Of a DNA stretch of 64,000 bases, positions 1 to 9,300 are shown one piece after another (position 1 is the stretch's first letter; every line of letters begins with the position of its first letter). The position numbers and the translations under genes were made by a program. Source of the stretch: DAOUJI01 sp965224415 (GTDB lineage: Bacteria; Chloroflexota; Dehalococcoidia; Lucifugimonadales; JAGWBF01); NCBI GenBank assembly GCA_965224415.1, contig CBDCZB010000003.1:1-64000 (forward strand), read 5' to 3'. Under the pieces are notes generated by a model, which was not told the DNA's origin, did not search any database, and saw nothing but the letters and a program-made list of their open reading frames with translations.

Positions 1-1269
1 AAGGCCGAGGGCAGGGACCCGGACGCCATCGTGGTCATAGACCCCCACGCGGACCTGGTGGCAGGGCTGCTCGAACATGTGCCGGAGTCCCTCATCGACC
101 GGGTGCGGATCATCGACCTGGCCGACCAGCGGAGGGCGCCGGGCATCAACCTGCTCGACACCCGCGTCTTCGCCGACCGGGACCGCACCGCCGACTCGGT
201 GGTGCGCGTCGCCAAGGGCCTGTGGGAGCAGTGGGGGCCGAGGATGCAGTCCATCCTCGAACAGACCGTCAAGACCCTCCACGAGGTCAACGAGCAGGTG
301 GAGGCGGAGCAGCAGTACACCATCCTCGACGGGCTGAAGCTCCTCTCCGACAGGAAGTTCCGGGACGGCGTGCTCAAGAGGATTGAGGACCCCTACCTCC
401 TTGAATGGTGGGCCAGGGACTTCGGAAGCTGGCACCAGCAGTACCGCGCCGAGGCCCTCGCCCCCGTGCAGACCCGCCTCTCCTACTACGCATCCTCCAA
501 GCGGGCGCGGGCCATCCTCGGCCAGCGGCGCTCCACCATCGACCTGCGGGACACCATCCTGGGCGGCGGCATCCTGCTGGTCTCCACCGCCCAGGGCGCT
601 GTGGGAAGAGACGTGTCCGCCCTGGTGGGAGCGTCCCTCCTCAACCTCGTCGATTCGGTCATCCGCGAGCAGGAGAGCGTCTCACTCAGCCAGCGGCGCG
701 GCGCGCTGGTGGTGGTCGACGAGATGCAGTCGATGCCCGGCGTGGACTACGAGTCGATGCTCAGCGAGCTGGGCAAGTTCGGGGCCAGCTTCGTGCTGGC
801 AACCCAGAGCCTCGCCAAGCTGGACGACCTCTCCCGGACCATGCGGGACACCCTGCTCGCCAACGTCGGCTGCCTTGCCGTATTCCAGGTGGCCGGGAAC
901 GACGCAAGGCAGCTGGTGTGGGAGCTGGGCAAGGAGCGGGTGACCGAGGACGACATCACGTCGCTGCCGGTCCACCACTGATACGTCAGGGCCACCGTGG
1001 GCATCGAGCGGATGCCCGCCTTCTCGATGATGGTCAGAAAGCCGGAGGACGGAGACCCCGCCGTCGCCGCGCAGATCCGCAGCGCTGCCTCCGCATACAC
1101 CCTGACGGCCCAGGACCTGGAGGACGCAGGGGCAGCCGCCCAGAAGAAGGGCCGGGACTTTAAGGACCGCGCCGCCGACCTGGAGAAGGACGGCGGGGAG
1201 ACGGACGAGAAGCGGGAGGACGGAGCCGCCGGGAACGACAACTCGACGGGAGAGGAGGCCGAGCAATGA
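1..1269 (+). pseudogene. VirD4/TraG-like conjugation coupling ATPase, 5' partial, in-frame TGA
   Basis: The frame is open at the left window edge, so the N-terminus and probably Walker A lie outside. The visible part resembles the C-terminal half of type IV secretion coupling proteins or HerA/DUF87-like DNA-pumping ATPases: VVIDPHADL near the left edge, a Walker B-like strand ALVVVDEMQSM around 707-736, then a sensor-like FVLATQSL. A TGA at 979-981 interrupts the frame after LPVHH. The same frame continues with YVRATVGIERMPAFSM and a charged tail to 1269. A single base change from TGG (Trp) or TGC/TGT (Cys) would explain the stop. Its end overlaps the next start (ATGA at 1266-1269), which indicates translational coupling and argues that the downstream part was once translated. 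Role: bringing DNA to a conjugation channel at the inner membrane (family knowledge). Selenocysteine is a less likely reading, discussed in the findings. Confidence 0.7.
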
Positions 1270-2921
1270 GAACTGAAGGATGTGAAGCCCAGACCCTCCG
1301 AGCCCTGGCGTCGATGCCCTTCCTCGACCGGACCGAGATGGTGGCCGTCACCGGCTGGTCGAAGGCCGCGGTCCACGAGGCCGTCGACAAGCTGGACTCG
1401 GGCGGCTTCTGCGCCGCCGTACCCCACGCCACCGCCCTCTTCCCCTCATCGACCCAGAGGTTCCACCTCACCGCCGCGGGGCTGGGGCGGCTCGCCGAGG
1501 AGGAGGAGACCTCCCTGGACGAGCTCGTACGCGGCCACCCCGTATCCGCCCAGTGGCGGCGCAACCTGATGGGGCGGCTCGACTCCCTCGCCACGATCTA
1601 CCGGCTGGCGGCCGCCGTCTCCGGCGTCGCATACCCCATACGGTTCCGGTGGTACAGGGCCTCGACCCTGGACGCCGCCGTCGAGCTTCCCGGCGGCCGC
1701 ACCGTCGGCATCGTCAGGCAGGGGCTCACCGCCGACAGGACCGGCTTCTCCAACCGGATGTGGAGGCTGCGCCAGGGGCCGCTCCCCGGAGCCGTGATCG
1801 TGCTGATGGCCGACGACGTGCGGCTCAGGCACGTCCGCAGGACGCTGGCCGGCGCCCCCGTTCCCTTCTATCTCGCCCTCGAGCGCGAGGCGGCCGCGGC
1901 GTCGCCGGACGACCCGGTGTGGAGCCCGCCCGCGGTCAGCGCCTCCGTCGAGCTGCGCTCTGTCCTCGACCGGATAGAGAAGGGAAGCCTCCTTCCCGAG
2001 GAGGACGAGCCCCGGATGGTCTCGGTCCCAGCCGACCTCTCCGTCGAGGGTCCGGGGTGGAAGGTCCCCGACTATCTGCTGCCCGCCACCCTCAAGCCCG
2101 CCGAGAATCTCGCCCTCGACCTCATCTCCGACTGCCCCTGGATCACCCTGACGGACCTGGCCGGAATGATGGCCGTCTCGGTCCCCAGGGCCTCCCAGCT
2201 GGTGACGCCCCTCGAAGGGTTCCGCCTCGTCACCCGGCCCATCGCCGGGAGCGGGCGCATGGCCCTCACCGACCGGGCCCTGGCCCTCCTGGCCCGCAGG
2301 GACCGGACGTCCGTGGCCGTGGCGAAGAAGCGGTGGAGCGCCGCTCCCCTGTTCCCCGGCACCCCATTCGTCTGGGACAACGTGACGGGCGCGAGGAGCC
2401 GCCAGCTGCTCAGGAACGTCGAGCACACCGCCGCCGTCCACGCCTTCCTTGCCGCCCTCACCGTGCAGGCGGGCCTCCTGGATTGGGAGGTCTCCCAGGT
2501 CGACCCGCCCCGCAGGGCCTCACGACACTTCAAGCACGGCGAGGGGATGCGCTCGGTCAACCCCGACGCCTTCGGCGTCCTCACAAAGGGCGAGACCACG
2601 TGGCCCTTCCTGCTGGAGTGGGAGCGGAGGGCCGTGCGGCCGTCGACCATGTCGGAGCGCCTCGCCCCCTATCTGCGCTACTTCTCCTCTCACCGGCCCA
2701 CCGACGACCACGGCACCCGGCCCTCCGTCCTCATCGTCTTCGACGACGAGATCGTCCAGACCCACTTCCTGCGCCTGGCGCGGGACGAGATGCAGGCCAG
2801 GGGCGTGGCCGTACCCCTGTGGGTCTCCCACAGGGCCGCCATCGAGCAGCTGGGGCCGCTGGGACGCGCATGGCGCGCCCCGGGCGACTGGCAGTCCCCC
2901 CAGGCCATGCCGCCGCAATGA
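1266..2921 (+). CDS. Replication-relaxation-like protein of a conjugative element
   Basis: The protein has 551 residues. The N-terminal region (about 1-90) looks like a winged helix: TLRALASMPFLDRTEMVAVTGWS followed by a segment ending FHLTAAGLGRLAEEEE. A second helix-turn-helix-like segment lies near residues 285-345 (LTDLAGMMAVSVPRASQLV). The C-terminal part (about 370-530) carries the pattern of replication-relaxation family proteins: an HTAAVHAFLAAL helix, then PDAFGVL and FLLEWERR, then LIVFDDE. Such proteins are common on integrative elements next to coupling ATPases and help start or relax element replication; the exact role here is inferred. The ATG overlaps the stop of the preceding gene by 4 bases. 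No signal peptide or membrane segment is visible. Confidence 0.6.
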   Translation: MRTEGCEAQTLRALASMPFLDRTEMVAVTGWSKAAVHEAVDKLDSGGFCAAVPHATALFPSSTQRFHLTAAGLGRLAEEEETSLDELVRGHPVSAQWRRNLMGRLDSLATIYRLAAAVSGVAYPIRFRWYRASTLDAAVELPGGRTVGIVRQGLTADRTGFSNRMWRLRQGPLPGAVIVLMADDVRLRHVRRTLAGAPVPFYLALEREAAAASPDDPVWSPPAVSASVELRSVLDRIEKGSLLPEEDEPRMVSVPADLSVEGPGWKVPDYLLPATLKPAENLALDLISDCPWITLTDLAGMMAVSVPRASQLVTPLEGFRLVTRPIAGSGRMALTDRALALLARRDRTSVAVAKKRWSAAPLFPGTPFVWDNVTGARSRQLLRNVEHTAAVHAFLAALTVQAGLLDWEVSQVDPPRRASRHFKHGEGMRSVNPDAFGVLTKGETTWPFLLEWERRAVRPSTMSERLAPYLRYFSSHRPTDDHGTRPSVLIVFDDEIVQTHFLRLARDEMQARGVAVPLWVSHRAAIEQLGPLGRAWRAPGDWQSPQAMPPQ

Positions 2922-2989
2922 CCAACGACTGACATCGGGGAAGCGGCGCGACGGCTCGCGCTCTCTTCCCCAAAGGGAGACGAAGAACC

Positions 2990-3271
2990 ATGCGTTCGCA
3001 AGACGACCACAAGAAGAAAGGCCCCCGGAGGCGTGGTGGACGGACCGTTGTTCGGCTCAACACGGCGGCCCTATGGGAACGGCTCACGCTGCTGAACCGC
3101 TCCCAGAACTGGCTCGCCAGGGAGGTCGGGGTCAGCCCCGGCTACATTTCGATGCTGGTCAACGCGGGGCGCACACCCTCCGGTCGCATTCGCCGCCGGA
3201 TGCTCAGGGCCCTGGGTTTCGACGACTTCAACCAACTTTTCACTATGGAGGATAGAGATGACGAACCATAA
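2990..3271 (+). CDS. Small XRE-like helix-turn-helix regulator
   Basis: The protein has 93 residues with a basic N-terminus (KKKGPRRRGGR). A central helix-turn-helix reads NWLAREVGVSPGYISMLVNAGR (first helix through recognition helix, about residues 42-63), then RIRRRMLRALGFDDFNQLF. This matches the Cro/CI-XRE fold. An AGGGAGACGAAG stretch just upstream of the ATG serves as ribosome-binding site. Its 3' end overlaps the next reading frame (ATG at 3258) by 14 bases, so the two small regulators were probably co-translated. Likely a regulator of the integrative element; the target is unknown. Confidence 0.65.
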   Translation: MRSQDDHKKKGPRRRGGRTVVRLNTAALWERLTLLNRSQNWLAREVGVSPGYISMLVNAGRTPSGRIRRRMLRALGFDDFNQLFTMEDRDDEP

Positions 3272-3587
3272 CGATTCGTCCCGTTTCGACGGGTTCAGGG
3301 AACAGATCGACAACGAGGAACAGGACCTGGCCCTCTAGGCCGCGGTGCTGGCGGAGGACTTCCCCAAGCGCCTCGAACGGCTGCACGAGGTCAGCGGCCT
3401 CACGTGGGCCGCCTTCGCCAGGGCCATCGGCGTGGACCCCAAGCTGGTCCACCGGTGGCGCAACGGGGTGGAGCCCCGCGGCTGGGCCATGCACGCCCTC
3501 TTCCGCTTCGCAGCTCGGATGCCCGGAGGCATGGCGATCCTCGTGACCGAGAGCTTCCAGATGAGCTTCTTCAAGGAGCACAGCTAG
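3258..3587 (+). pseudogene. Second small HTH protein with in-frame TAG
   Basis: Read from the ATG at 3258, the frame encodes 26 residues ending EEQDLAL, then TAG at 3336-3338, then continues without another stop as AAVLAEDFPKRLERLHEVSG to the TAG at 3585-3587. The downstream part has a clear HTH (LTWAAFARAIGVDPKLVHRWRNG). The interrupted codon is one transition from CAG (Gln), consistent with LALQAAVLAEDF. Either the gene is inactivated, or translation restarts at the inner GTG near 3345 and gives an 80-residue protein that keeps the whole HTH. It overlaps the preceding HTH gene by 14 bases. Confidence 0.55.
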
Positions 3588-3746
3588 ACAAGCGGCCCCG
3601 CCGGGCGCAGGCGCAACGGCGGCACGGCGGGGCCTGAGACGGCTGGATGCCGTCGGCGCCCGCCCATTCCGTCGGCGCCGGCGGCCCAGCCGCAAACCCG
3701 TAATGAGAGGCCAGCGGCCCGCCTGCCGCCGCTGCAACTACGCAAC

Positions 3747-3980
3747 ATGAAAGATACGACCCGAAAGAGTGACCACGACAGACGAAGGCGGTCAAGGGGA
3801 CAGGAGCTTGAAGACGCCCTGGAGCGCTCCATGCCGTCCTACACGCCGGAACACCGCAGGGCCGTCCTGAAGGGGCTGCGCATCCTGGCCCGCGTCGCCA
3901 TTCGCTCATACATGGAAGAGCAGGCGGCCGTATCTTCCCGGCTCGAAGCTACCGAGTACGGCGCCGATGAGGAGGACTGA
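3747..3980 (+). CDS. Small hypothetical protein of the integrative element
   Basis: The 77-residue protein is not recognised. It starts with a very basic segment (KSDHDRRRRSRGQE) and continues with helix-forming stretches (LEDALERSM, HRRAVLKGLRILARVAIRSYMEEQ) and an acidic tail (YGADEED). The composition suggests a small soluble helical, possibly nucleic-acid-binding, protein. No good ribosome-binding site precedes the ATG, so the start is uncertain. It lies between the HTH genes and the protease/RHH genes of the element. Confidence 0.4.
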   Translation: MKDTTRKSDHDRRRRSRGQELEDALERSMPSYTPEHRRAVLKGLRILARVAIRSYMEEQAAVSSRLEATEYGADEED

Positions 3981-4058
3981 TGGGGTGCGAGGGAGAGTGG
4001 GAGATGTCCCAATGGTACGCGGAAGACTGTTATGCGCAGGAACGAGGAGCGCAGCTTC

Positions 4059-4415
4059 CTAGTAGAGGATCATGCTTGTGGGGACCAGCCGCTGAGCCTC
4101 CGGGTCCACCGCTAGGGCGAGGCCCTCCAGCGTGTAGGCCCCCAGCAGAGGAGGGGCCTCGTCCTCCCCGAAGACCACGATGGTCGTTACACTATCGCCG
4201 TTGATGGTTGCACGGGCCTCCCCGTAGTCCATCTCGACCCTCCGCCCGTCCGCAAGCAGGAATCCACGCTTGCCCGTGGCCTGGATCCCCAGCTCCCTTA
4301 GAAGGCCGGAGGGCAGCGTGGTGAACGAAGCTCCCGTGTCCACCGTCGCCTCGATGTCCTGGACATGTTGGCCGTCCATGCTGGAGATGCGCAGCGGCCA
4401 CCTGAAAGTCCCCAT
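4059..4415 (-). CDS. Retropepsin-like clan AA aspartic protease
   Basis: From the ATG at 4415 (MGTFRWPLRI) the protein has 118 residues. It carries the catalytic signature ATVDTGASFTTLP (DTG, retroviral-type) about 24-36 residues in, then a flap-like strand with FLLADGRRVEMDYGEA, and a C-terminal LLGAYTLEGLALAVDP similar to the second conserved hydrophobic-hydrophobic-Gly motif. The length fits single-domain retropepsin-like proteins, which act as dimers. A GAGG about 9 bases upstream supports the 4415 start; the frame is open to 4535. It is transcribed against its neighbours. A truncated paralogue lacking DTG lies at 12777-13037. Substrate unknown. Confidence 0.65.
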   Translation of the reverse strand: MGTFRWPLRISSMDGQHVQDIEATVDTGASFTTLPSGLLRELGIQATGKRGFLLADGRRVEMDYGEARATINGDSVTTIVVFGEDEAPPLLGAYTLEGLALAVDPEAQRLVPTSMILY

Positions 4416-4564
4416 GGGGAAAGCCTCTACATCGCAGTTTTTACCACCCCATTCTACCCCATTCGGAGTTCCCGTTATAGGGGTTGCGTCCCTTGACACC
4501 GGCAGCCGCTTTCGTTCATGATAAAAGTAAGACAAAGTAATACAACAAGAGGCAAAAAGAGAGA

Positions 4565-4792
4565 ATGACCACTCCCAGGAAATCGAAGGTCCTCACCTTC
4601 TCCCTGCCCCCGGAGATGGCCGAGCAGGTCAGACGGGTGATGCAGGAGGAGAACCGCACCATGAGCGAACTGATACGCGAGGCCCTCCGCCGGTACATGG
4701 ACGAAGGGGAGTGGCTGCGGCGGGAACGCCGCCAACGGGCCCAGGCCCGCCGGAACGAACAGGAAGAATCAGAAGGAGGAGCAGATGAGTGA
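4565..4792 (+). CDS. Ribbon-helix-helix (CopG-like) DNA-binding protein
   Basis: This 75-residue protein has an N-terminal ribbon-helix-helix: a strand KVLTFSLPPEMAEQVRRVM, then a second helix MSELIREALRRYMDEGEWL, and a charged tail rich in Arg, Gln and Glu. This is the CopG/Arc-type fold used by antitoxins and element copy-number or recombinase regulators. Its end overlaps the ATG of the serine recombinase (4785) by 8 bases, so it is probably co-transcribed with and regulates the recombinase. No toxin-like partner is visible beside it. Confidence 0.7.
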   Translation: MTTPRKSKVLTFSLPPEMAEQVRRVMQEENRTMSELIREALRRYMDEGEWLRRERRQRAQARRNEQEESEGGADE

Positions 4793-6335
4793 ACGACACG
4801 ACCTTACACCGGCAGCCCTCTATGCCAGGGTCTCCAGCGACCGCTAGGATGTGGACCTGTCCGTTTCCGCCCAGATGAGGGCGTTCAGAGATTACGCCAG
4901 CAAGAACGGCTACGAGGTCGTCCGGGAGTACGTGGACGAGGCGGAGAGTGGGCGCGTGATGAACCGCCCCGAGTTCCGCAGGATGATCGACGAGGCCCGC
5001 AAGACCAAGGCCCCTTTCAACGAGATACTCGTCTGGAAATTCTCCCGCTTCACCCGCAAGCGGGAGCACGCCGTCGCCCTGAAGTCCATGCTCCGGCGCC
5101 AGGGCGTCCGCGTGGTCTCCATCACCGAGCAGGCTGAGGACAACCCCACGGGCAGGCTCCTGGAAGGCATCATCGAGAGCGTGGACGAGTTCTACAGCGA
5201 AAATCTTGGCCAGGAGGTCGTGCGGGGTATGAGGGAGGCCGCATCCAGGGGATTCTGGGTCGCTCCCATGGCCCCCTATGGATACAGAAAGGTCAAGGTG
5301 CTGGACGGCCCCAAGGAGAGGCCCACCCTGGAACCGGACCCCGAAACGACCGGCATCGTCAAGCGCATCTTCGACCTGGCCGAGTCCCGCAAGGGGATGC
5401 TGAAGATCGTCCGCATCCTCAACGACGAGGGGATCGCCAGCCCCAGGGGTAAGCTCTGGAACAAGCCCACCGTCCACAACATCCTCAGAAACGAGGCTTA
5501 TTTAGGCACCCTGGTCTAGGGCAACAACGCCAAGGACAACGCCGACCCGGTGCGGGTGGAAAATGCGTTCCCCGCCCTCGTCACCAAGGCCCAGTTCGAC
5601 CGGGTGAACAAGATACTGCGCTCCAGAGCACCCAGGGTCACCCACCCCCGCAGAGTGGGAAGCACCTTCCTGCTAAGCGGCCTGGTCAAGTGCTACAGGT
5701 GCAAGAGGGCGCTCTCGGGCCGGTACTCCAGCAGGGGCACGTTCCCCTACTACGTCTGCCACTCCTTCGTCAAGCGCGCGCCCGGGTCCTGCGACTCGCC
5801 CAGGGTCGACGCCCGAAAGTTCGAGGAGCTGGTCGTCGGCCTGATTCGCTCCAACATCCTGACCGAGGGCAACATTCGGAGTCTGGTCAATGTCGTGGAC
5901 GAGCAGATGGACGACGTGGCCGGCGAGGAGCGCAAGCGGCTGGAGACCATCGAGTCGGAGCTTGCCGACGTGCGGGGCAGGCTCGACCGGCTCTATGACC
6001 TCGTGGATACGACGACCGAATTCAACATGGCCGACTTCGCCCATCGCATCCGAGACCACAAGGAACGTCAGGAGCGCCTTGAGTCCGCCGCGGAGGGGGC
6101 GAGGGCAATCCTGGCTCAGCGCAGGGCGGTCCTCGATGACGTCAAGACGATCACCGCCTACGCCCAGGACATGAACAGGTTCCTGCAAAAGAGCGAGCTG
6201 GCCGAGCGCAGGGCCTTCATTGAGACCTTCGTCAAGGAGATTGAACTCCTGCCCGACAACGCCGTCGTCCGCTACATCGTTCCAATGCCCGACGACAGCA
6301 TCATTCTGGGAAAAAAGCGCATGAGATACCGCTGA
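4785..6335 (+). pseudogene. Large serine recombinase (integrase) with two in-frame TAG codons
   Basis: The frame from the ATG at 4785 holds the three domains of a large serine recombinase: a resolvase N-terminal domain (ALYARVSSDR with the catalytic Ser; RFTRKREHAVALKSML), a recombinase domain (YGYRK, ILNDEGIASPRGKLWNKPTVHNILRNEAYLGTLV), then a zinc ribbon (CYRCKRAL and C-x-n-C near 5690-5800) with a coiled coil to the end. TAG at 4845-4847 falls where Gln is expected (VSSDR-x-DVDLSVSAQ). TAG at 5517-5519 falls where Trp is expected (GTLV-x-GNNAKDN). Each is one transition from CAG or TGG, and no frameshift is present, so inactivation looks recent. Position at the edge fits an integrase that defines the element end. 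Confidence 0.8.
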
Positions 6336-6390
6336 ACGGCTCGGCGGTATCTTCCGTAAAAGCTAGTCCACCAAACTGGATAAATCCAAT

Positions 6391-6409
6391 AACCCTTACG
6401 TTAAGGGTT
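6391..6409. repeat. Perfect 8-bp inverted repeat just downstream of the recombinase
   Basis: AACCCTTA and TAAGGGTT flank a CGT spacer 55 bases after the serine recombinase stop. Large serine recombinases act on att sites of roughly 40-50 bp with imperfect dyad symmetry located next to their gene, so this may be part of an attachment site or an operator. That role is inference. Confidence 0.4.
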
Positions 6410-6916
6410 AAGTTAATCCGCCAGCCCATCAAGAGATTGTGGCGTGGAAGTTCGAGGAGTGTCTGGACTTCAACTTCCACTTGTTTCATGACAGGCTATC
6501 ATCACCACTTCAAGAACTTGGGACGTGATTCTACGAACGGCGTTTCACTCCCCGATCTTAATCGACCCGATCGCCTGTTCAACGGGCTCGATCAAGATCC
6601 ACGAGAGCGGCTCGAACACCGACCGATACCCCGTGATTTATGGTCGCCAGTTTTCGTTCCAGATGGTCTACAGGCCCGCGTTGTCCGGAATGATCCTAGG
6701 CAAGGGGGTGTCGGTCAATGTCTCCATAGCCTTTGATATACTGCTCGACATGAGCCCCGCGATACGGAGATCCCTGAGAATCATGTGGATGGCCCCTGGG
6801 CCATGGTACGTTCGTGTGTGGTTGGCGCTCCGGAATCTGCTGGTTAAAATTCGCCGCGGGAGCCGCTGCTGTGGGCACCCTGGGCAACCAGGTGATTAAC
6901 GACAATTAGTTCTGCG
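6410..6916. other. Gap between integrative element and IS21, no supported gene
   Basis: Several short frames run through this stretch on both strands (for example 6525-6899 plus), but none has a recognisable domain, a good ribosome-binding site or a credible protein composition. It may be remnant DNA beyond the element end. Confidence 0.4.
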
Positions 6917-6976
6917 GGTCAAGACGACTATTTTTGCCGGTCGGGGTGAAAAATCATCCGGCACGGAGGTGCCGGA

Positions 6977-8480
6977 TTGATCACAGACCGACAAGTCGCA
7001 TTGTTGAGGCAGAGACGTATGGAAGGAAAGACTCAGGAAACGGCGGCGGCCATGGCCGGGATGAGCGTGCGGTCAGCGCGGAAGTGGGAGAGGGGCCCGT
7101 TGCCGTCGACAACGAAACAGGAGCGCCGGTGGCGCACCCGGCCCGATCCCTTCGACGGGGTATGGGAAGAGGAGATTGAGCCCCTGCTGCGGGGTGATCC
7201 GGCCGGCAAGCTGAAAGCAACGACAATTATGGAGTGGTTGGAAGACCGGCATCCCGGCCGTTTCGGCGCCTCCCGGTTGCGCACCCTGCAACGACGATTA
7301 CAGGACTGGCGGGCGCTCAACGGACCGGAGCAGGAAGTGTACTTCCCTCAAGAGCATCCGCCGGGACGGGAAGCCCAGATCGACTTCACCCATGGCAACT
7401 CCTTGGCGGTGACCATCGCCGGCCAGCCTTACCCTCATCTGCTGTTCCAGCTGATACTCAGCCACTCGGGGTGGCGCTACGCCGAGGTGGCCATCGGAGA
7501 GACCTTCCTGGCGTTGCAGCAGGGGCTGCAGGCTGCCCTGTGGACCTTGGGCGGTGTGCCAGAAGTGGTGCGCAGCGACAATGCCTCCGCCGCCACCCAC
7601 GAGGTGCGCCGCAGCCGCGGCCGGGCTCTCAATGACGCCTACGCATCCCTGCTGGACCACTACGGCCTCCGCTCCACCCGCATCAATCGGGGCCAGAGCC
7701 ACGAGAACGGCGTCGCCGAGCAGGGTCACTACCGTCTCAAGGACGCCATCGACCAGGCCCTCATCCTGCGGGGGAGTCGCGATTTCGACACCGTCGGCGA
7801 CTACGCCCGTTTCGTCGGGGAAATGGTCCAAAGACGCAATCGTCTGGTCCAAGGGAAGCTGGAGCAGGAAATGGCTTAGCCTGGGCCCCCTGCCCCCAGC
7901 TCCCATGCCGGAATACGTCAACTACTGGGCCCGGGTCCGCAAGTGGAGCGCCATCCAAGCAGCTGGCCGGACCTATACCGTCCCCTCCCGTCTCATCGGC
8001 AAGGAGGTGCAGGTCCGGCTGTACGCCGACCGGGTGGAAGTGTACTACAAAGGCCACTTGGTGGAAGGCATGGAGCGGGTGCGCGGTGAGAGGGATGCCA
8101 ACGTCAATTACCGTCACGTCATCGGCTCCCTGGTGCGCAGGCCCGGCGCCTTTGCCCGATACCGCTTCCGGGAGCAGCTGTTCCCCACCATGCATTTTCG
8201 GCGGGCCTACGACGCGCTTAAGCAGTGGCGCGGGGAACGGGCCGACGTGGAGTACGTGCGCATCCTGCACCTGGCGGCGACCACCATGGAAGCCACGGTG
8301 GACAGCGCCCTGTCCCTGCTGTTGGAAGCAGGCGATCCCTTCGACTACACGGTGGTGCGGGACCTGGCGGAGCCCAGGCCGCCCGGGGCCCCGTCGCTCA
8401 CCCAGACAGGAAAGCCGGACCTGAAAGTCTACGACGGTCTGCTCACGGTCAGTCTGGCTGCGGCGGGGGTGTGCGGATGA
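6977..8480 (+). pseudogene. istA: IS21 transposase IstA, single frameshift
   Basis: It starts at TTG 6977 after a GGAGG. An N-terminal HTH (VALLRQRRMEGKTQETAAAMAGMS, first part) precedes a DDE integrase core: EAQIDFTHGNSL holds the first Asp, VVRSDNASAATHEV the second, and HENGVAEQGHYRLKDAI the Glu. The first frame stops at 7879 after KLEQEMA. The frame continues one register away from about 7873 as LGPLPPAPMPEYVNYWARVR to 8480, where the C-terminal domain ends normally. A single 1-base indel around 7870-7880 is the simplest explanation. It may be a mutation or a sequencing error. The downstream istB starts within the stop of this gene. Confidence 0.8.
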
Positions 8481-9265
8481 CGGACACCAGCGTCATACAG
8501 GAACGCATCGGCCAGCTGTGCCACCAGTTCAAGTTGCCCACCATGGGTGCCCAGTCGGTGGCCCGTTTCACCGCCGCCGGTCACGGCGACGCCCTGCCCA
8601 CATTCCTGGAGGCGCTGGAACAGGAGGCCGAGGACCGGAAGCACCGGCGCATCAACCGGCTGCGCAAGGAATCCAAGCTCCCCTCGGGCAAGACTTGGGA
8701 AACCTTCGAGCACGACCGGATACCCCTGGCGCTACGGCAGCAGCTGGACCAACTGGCCCGGGGCAGCTTCGTGGAGCGGGGTGTCAACGTCCTGGCCTTC
8801 GGACTGCCCGGCACCGGGAAGACCCATGCCCTGTGCGCCCTAGGCCACCGCTTGGTGGAAGACGGCCATTCCGTCTTGTTCGCCCCAGCCTACCGCTTGG
8901 TGCAGGAACTGCTGGCCGCCAAGCGGGACTTGGCCCTGCCGCGTCAATTGCGGAAGCTGGACAACTTCGACTTCCTGCTCCTGGACGACCTGGGCTACCT
9001 GCCCCAGGGGGCCGAAGAGTCCGAAGTCCTTTTCACCCTCATCGCCGAACGCTACGAGCGACGGTCCTTGGGCATAACGTCAAACCTGGTCTTCTCGGAG
9101 TGGGAGCGCATCTTCGCCAACCCCATGGCCACCGCCGCGGCCATCGATCGAGTGGTCCACCACTCAGTCATCCTGGAGTTCGACGTCCCAAGCTACCGGA
9201 CCGATGCAGCTCAACAACGCAGTCAGGACCGTGGTGAGGAAAAGGAGGTGAACCGGCAAAACTAA
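8477..9265 (+). CDS. istB: IS21 helper ATPase IstB
   Basis: From ATG 8477 the protein has 262 residues, normal for IstB. It has an N-terminal helical region, a Walker A motif GLPGTGKTHALCALG, and a Walker B motif FDFLLLDDLGYLPQ followed by SEVLFTLIAERYERRS and the sensor-like LGITSNLVFSEWERIF. IstB is a DnaA/DnaC-like AAA+ ATPase that helps IstA assemble the transposition complex and choose targets. ATGA overlap with istA indicates translational coupling. The frame is intact. Confidence 0.92.
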   Translation: MTDTSVIQERIGQLCHQFKLPTMGAQSVARFTAAGHGDALPTFLEALEQEAEDRKHRRINRLRKESKLPSGKTWETFEHDRIPLALRQQLDQLARGSFVERGVNVLAFGLPGTGKTHALCALGHRLVEDGHSVLFAPAYRLVQELLAAKRDLALPRQLRKLDNFDFLLLDDLGYLPQGAEESEVLFTLIAERYERRSLGITSNLVFSEWERIFANPMATAAAIDRVVHHSVILEFDVPSYRTDAAQQRSQDRGEEKEVNRQN

Positions 9266-9300
9266 TTGACGCCAAACCGGCAAAAATGCTTGACGCGGGA

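Larger units (their letters stand above)
6917..9300 (+). mobile_element. IS21-family insertion sequence
   Basis: The element holds istA and istB overlapping by ATGA. The ends carry inverted copies of GTCAAG...ATTTTTGCCGGT (left, about 6918-6941; right, complementary ACCGGCAAAAATGCTTGAC at about 9276-9294). At the right end a second direct copy (AACCGGCAAAACTAATTGAC, 9251-9270) lies 24 bases inward of the terminal one, as the multiple terminal repeats of IS21 elements do. The exact outer boundary and target duplication were not resolved. A frameshift in istA makes autonomous activity doubtful. Confidence 0.8.

Noticed and set aside
1553..2932. 459-residue plus-strand frame overlapping the replication-relaxation-like gene
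   Set aside because: Composition is Arg/Pro/Gly-rich without domains, as expected for a shadow frame in GC-rich DNA.
3980..4204. Small plus-strand frame starting in the stop of the 3747 gene
   Set aside because: Most of it runs antisense to the retropepsin-like protease and becomes Pro/Arg-rich; only the ATGA overlap spoke for it.
3336..5519. Genetic-code reassignment of TAG to Gln in the integrative element
   Set aside because: The three TAG codons replace Gln-like and Trp-like positions alike, and TAG still serves as a normal terminal stop (for example at 3585-3587). Nonsense mutation is simpler.
6525..6899. 124-residue frame between the recombinase and IS21
   Set aside because: No domain, no ribosome-binding site, and a composition not typical of a coding sequence; evidence is too weak to call a gene.
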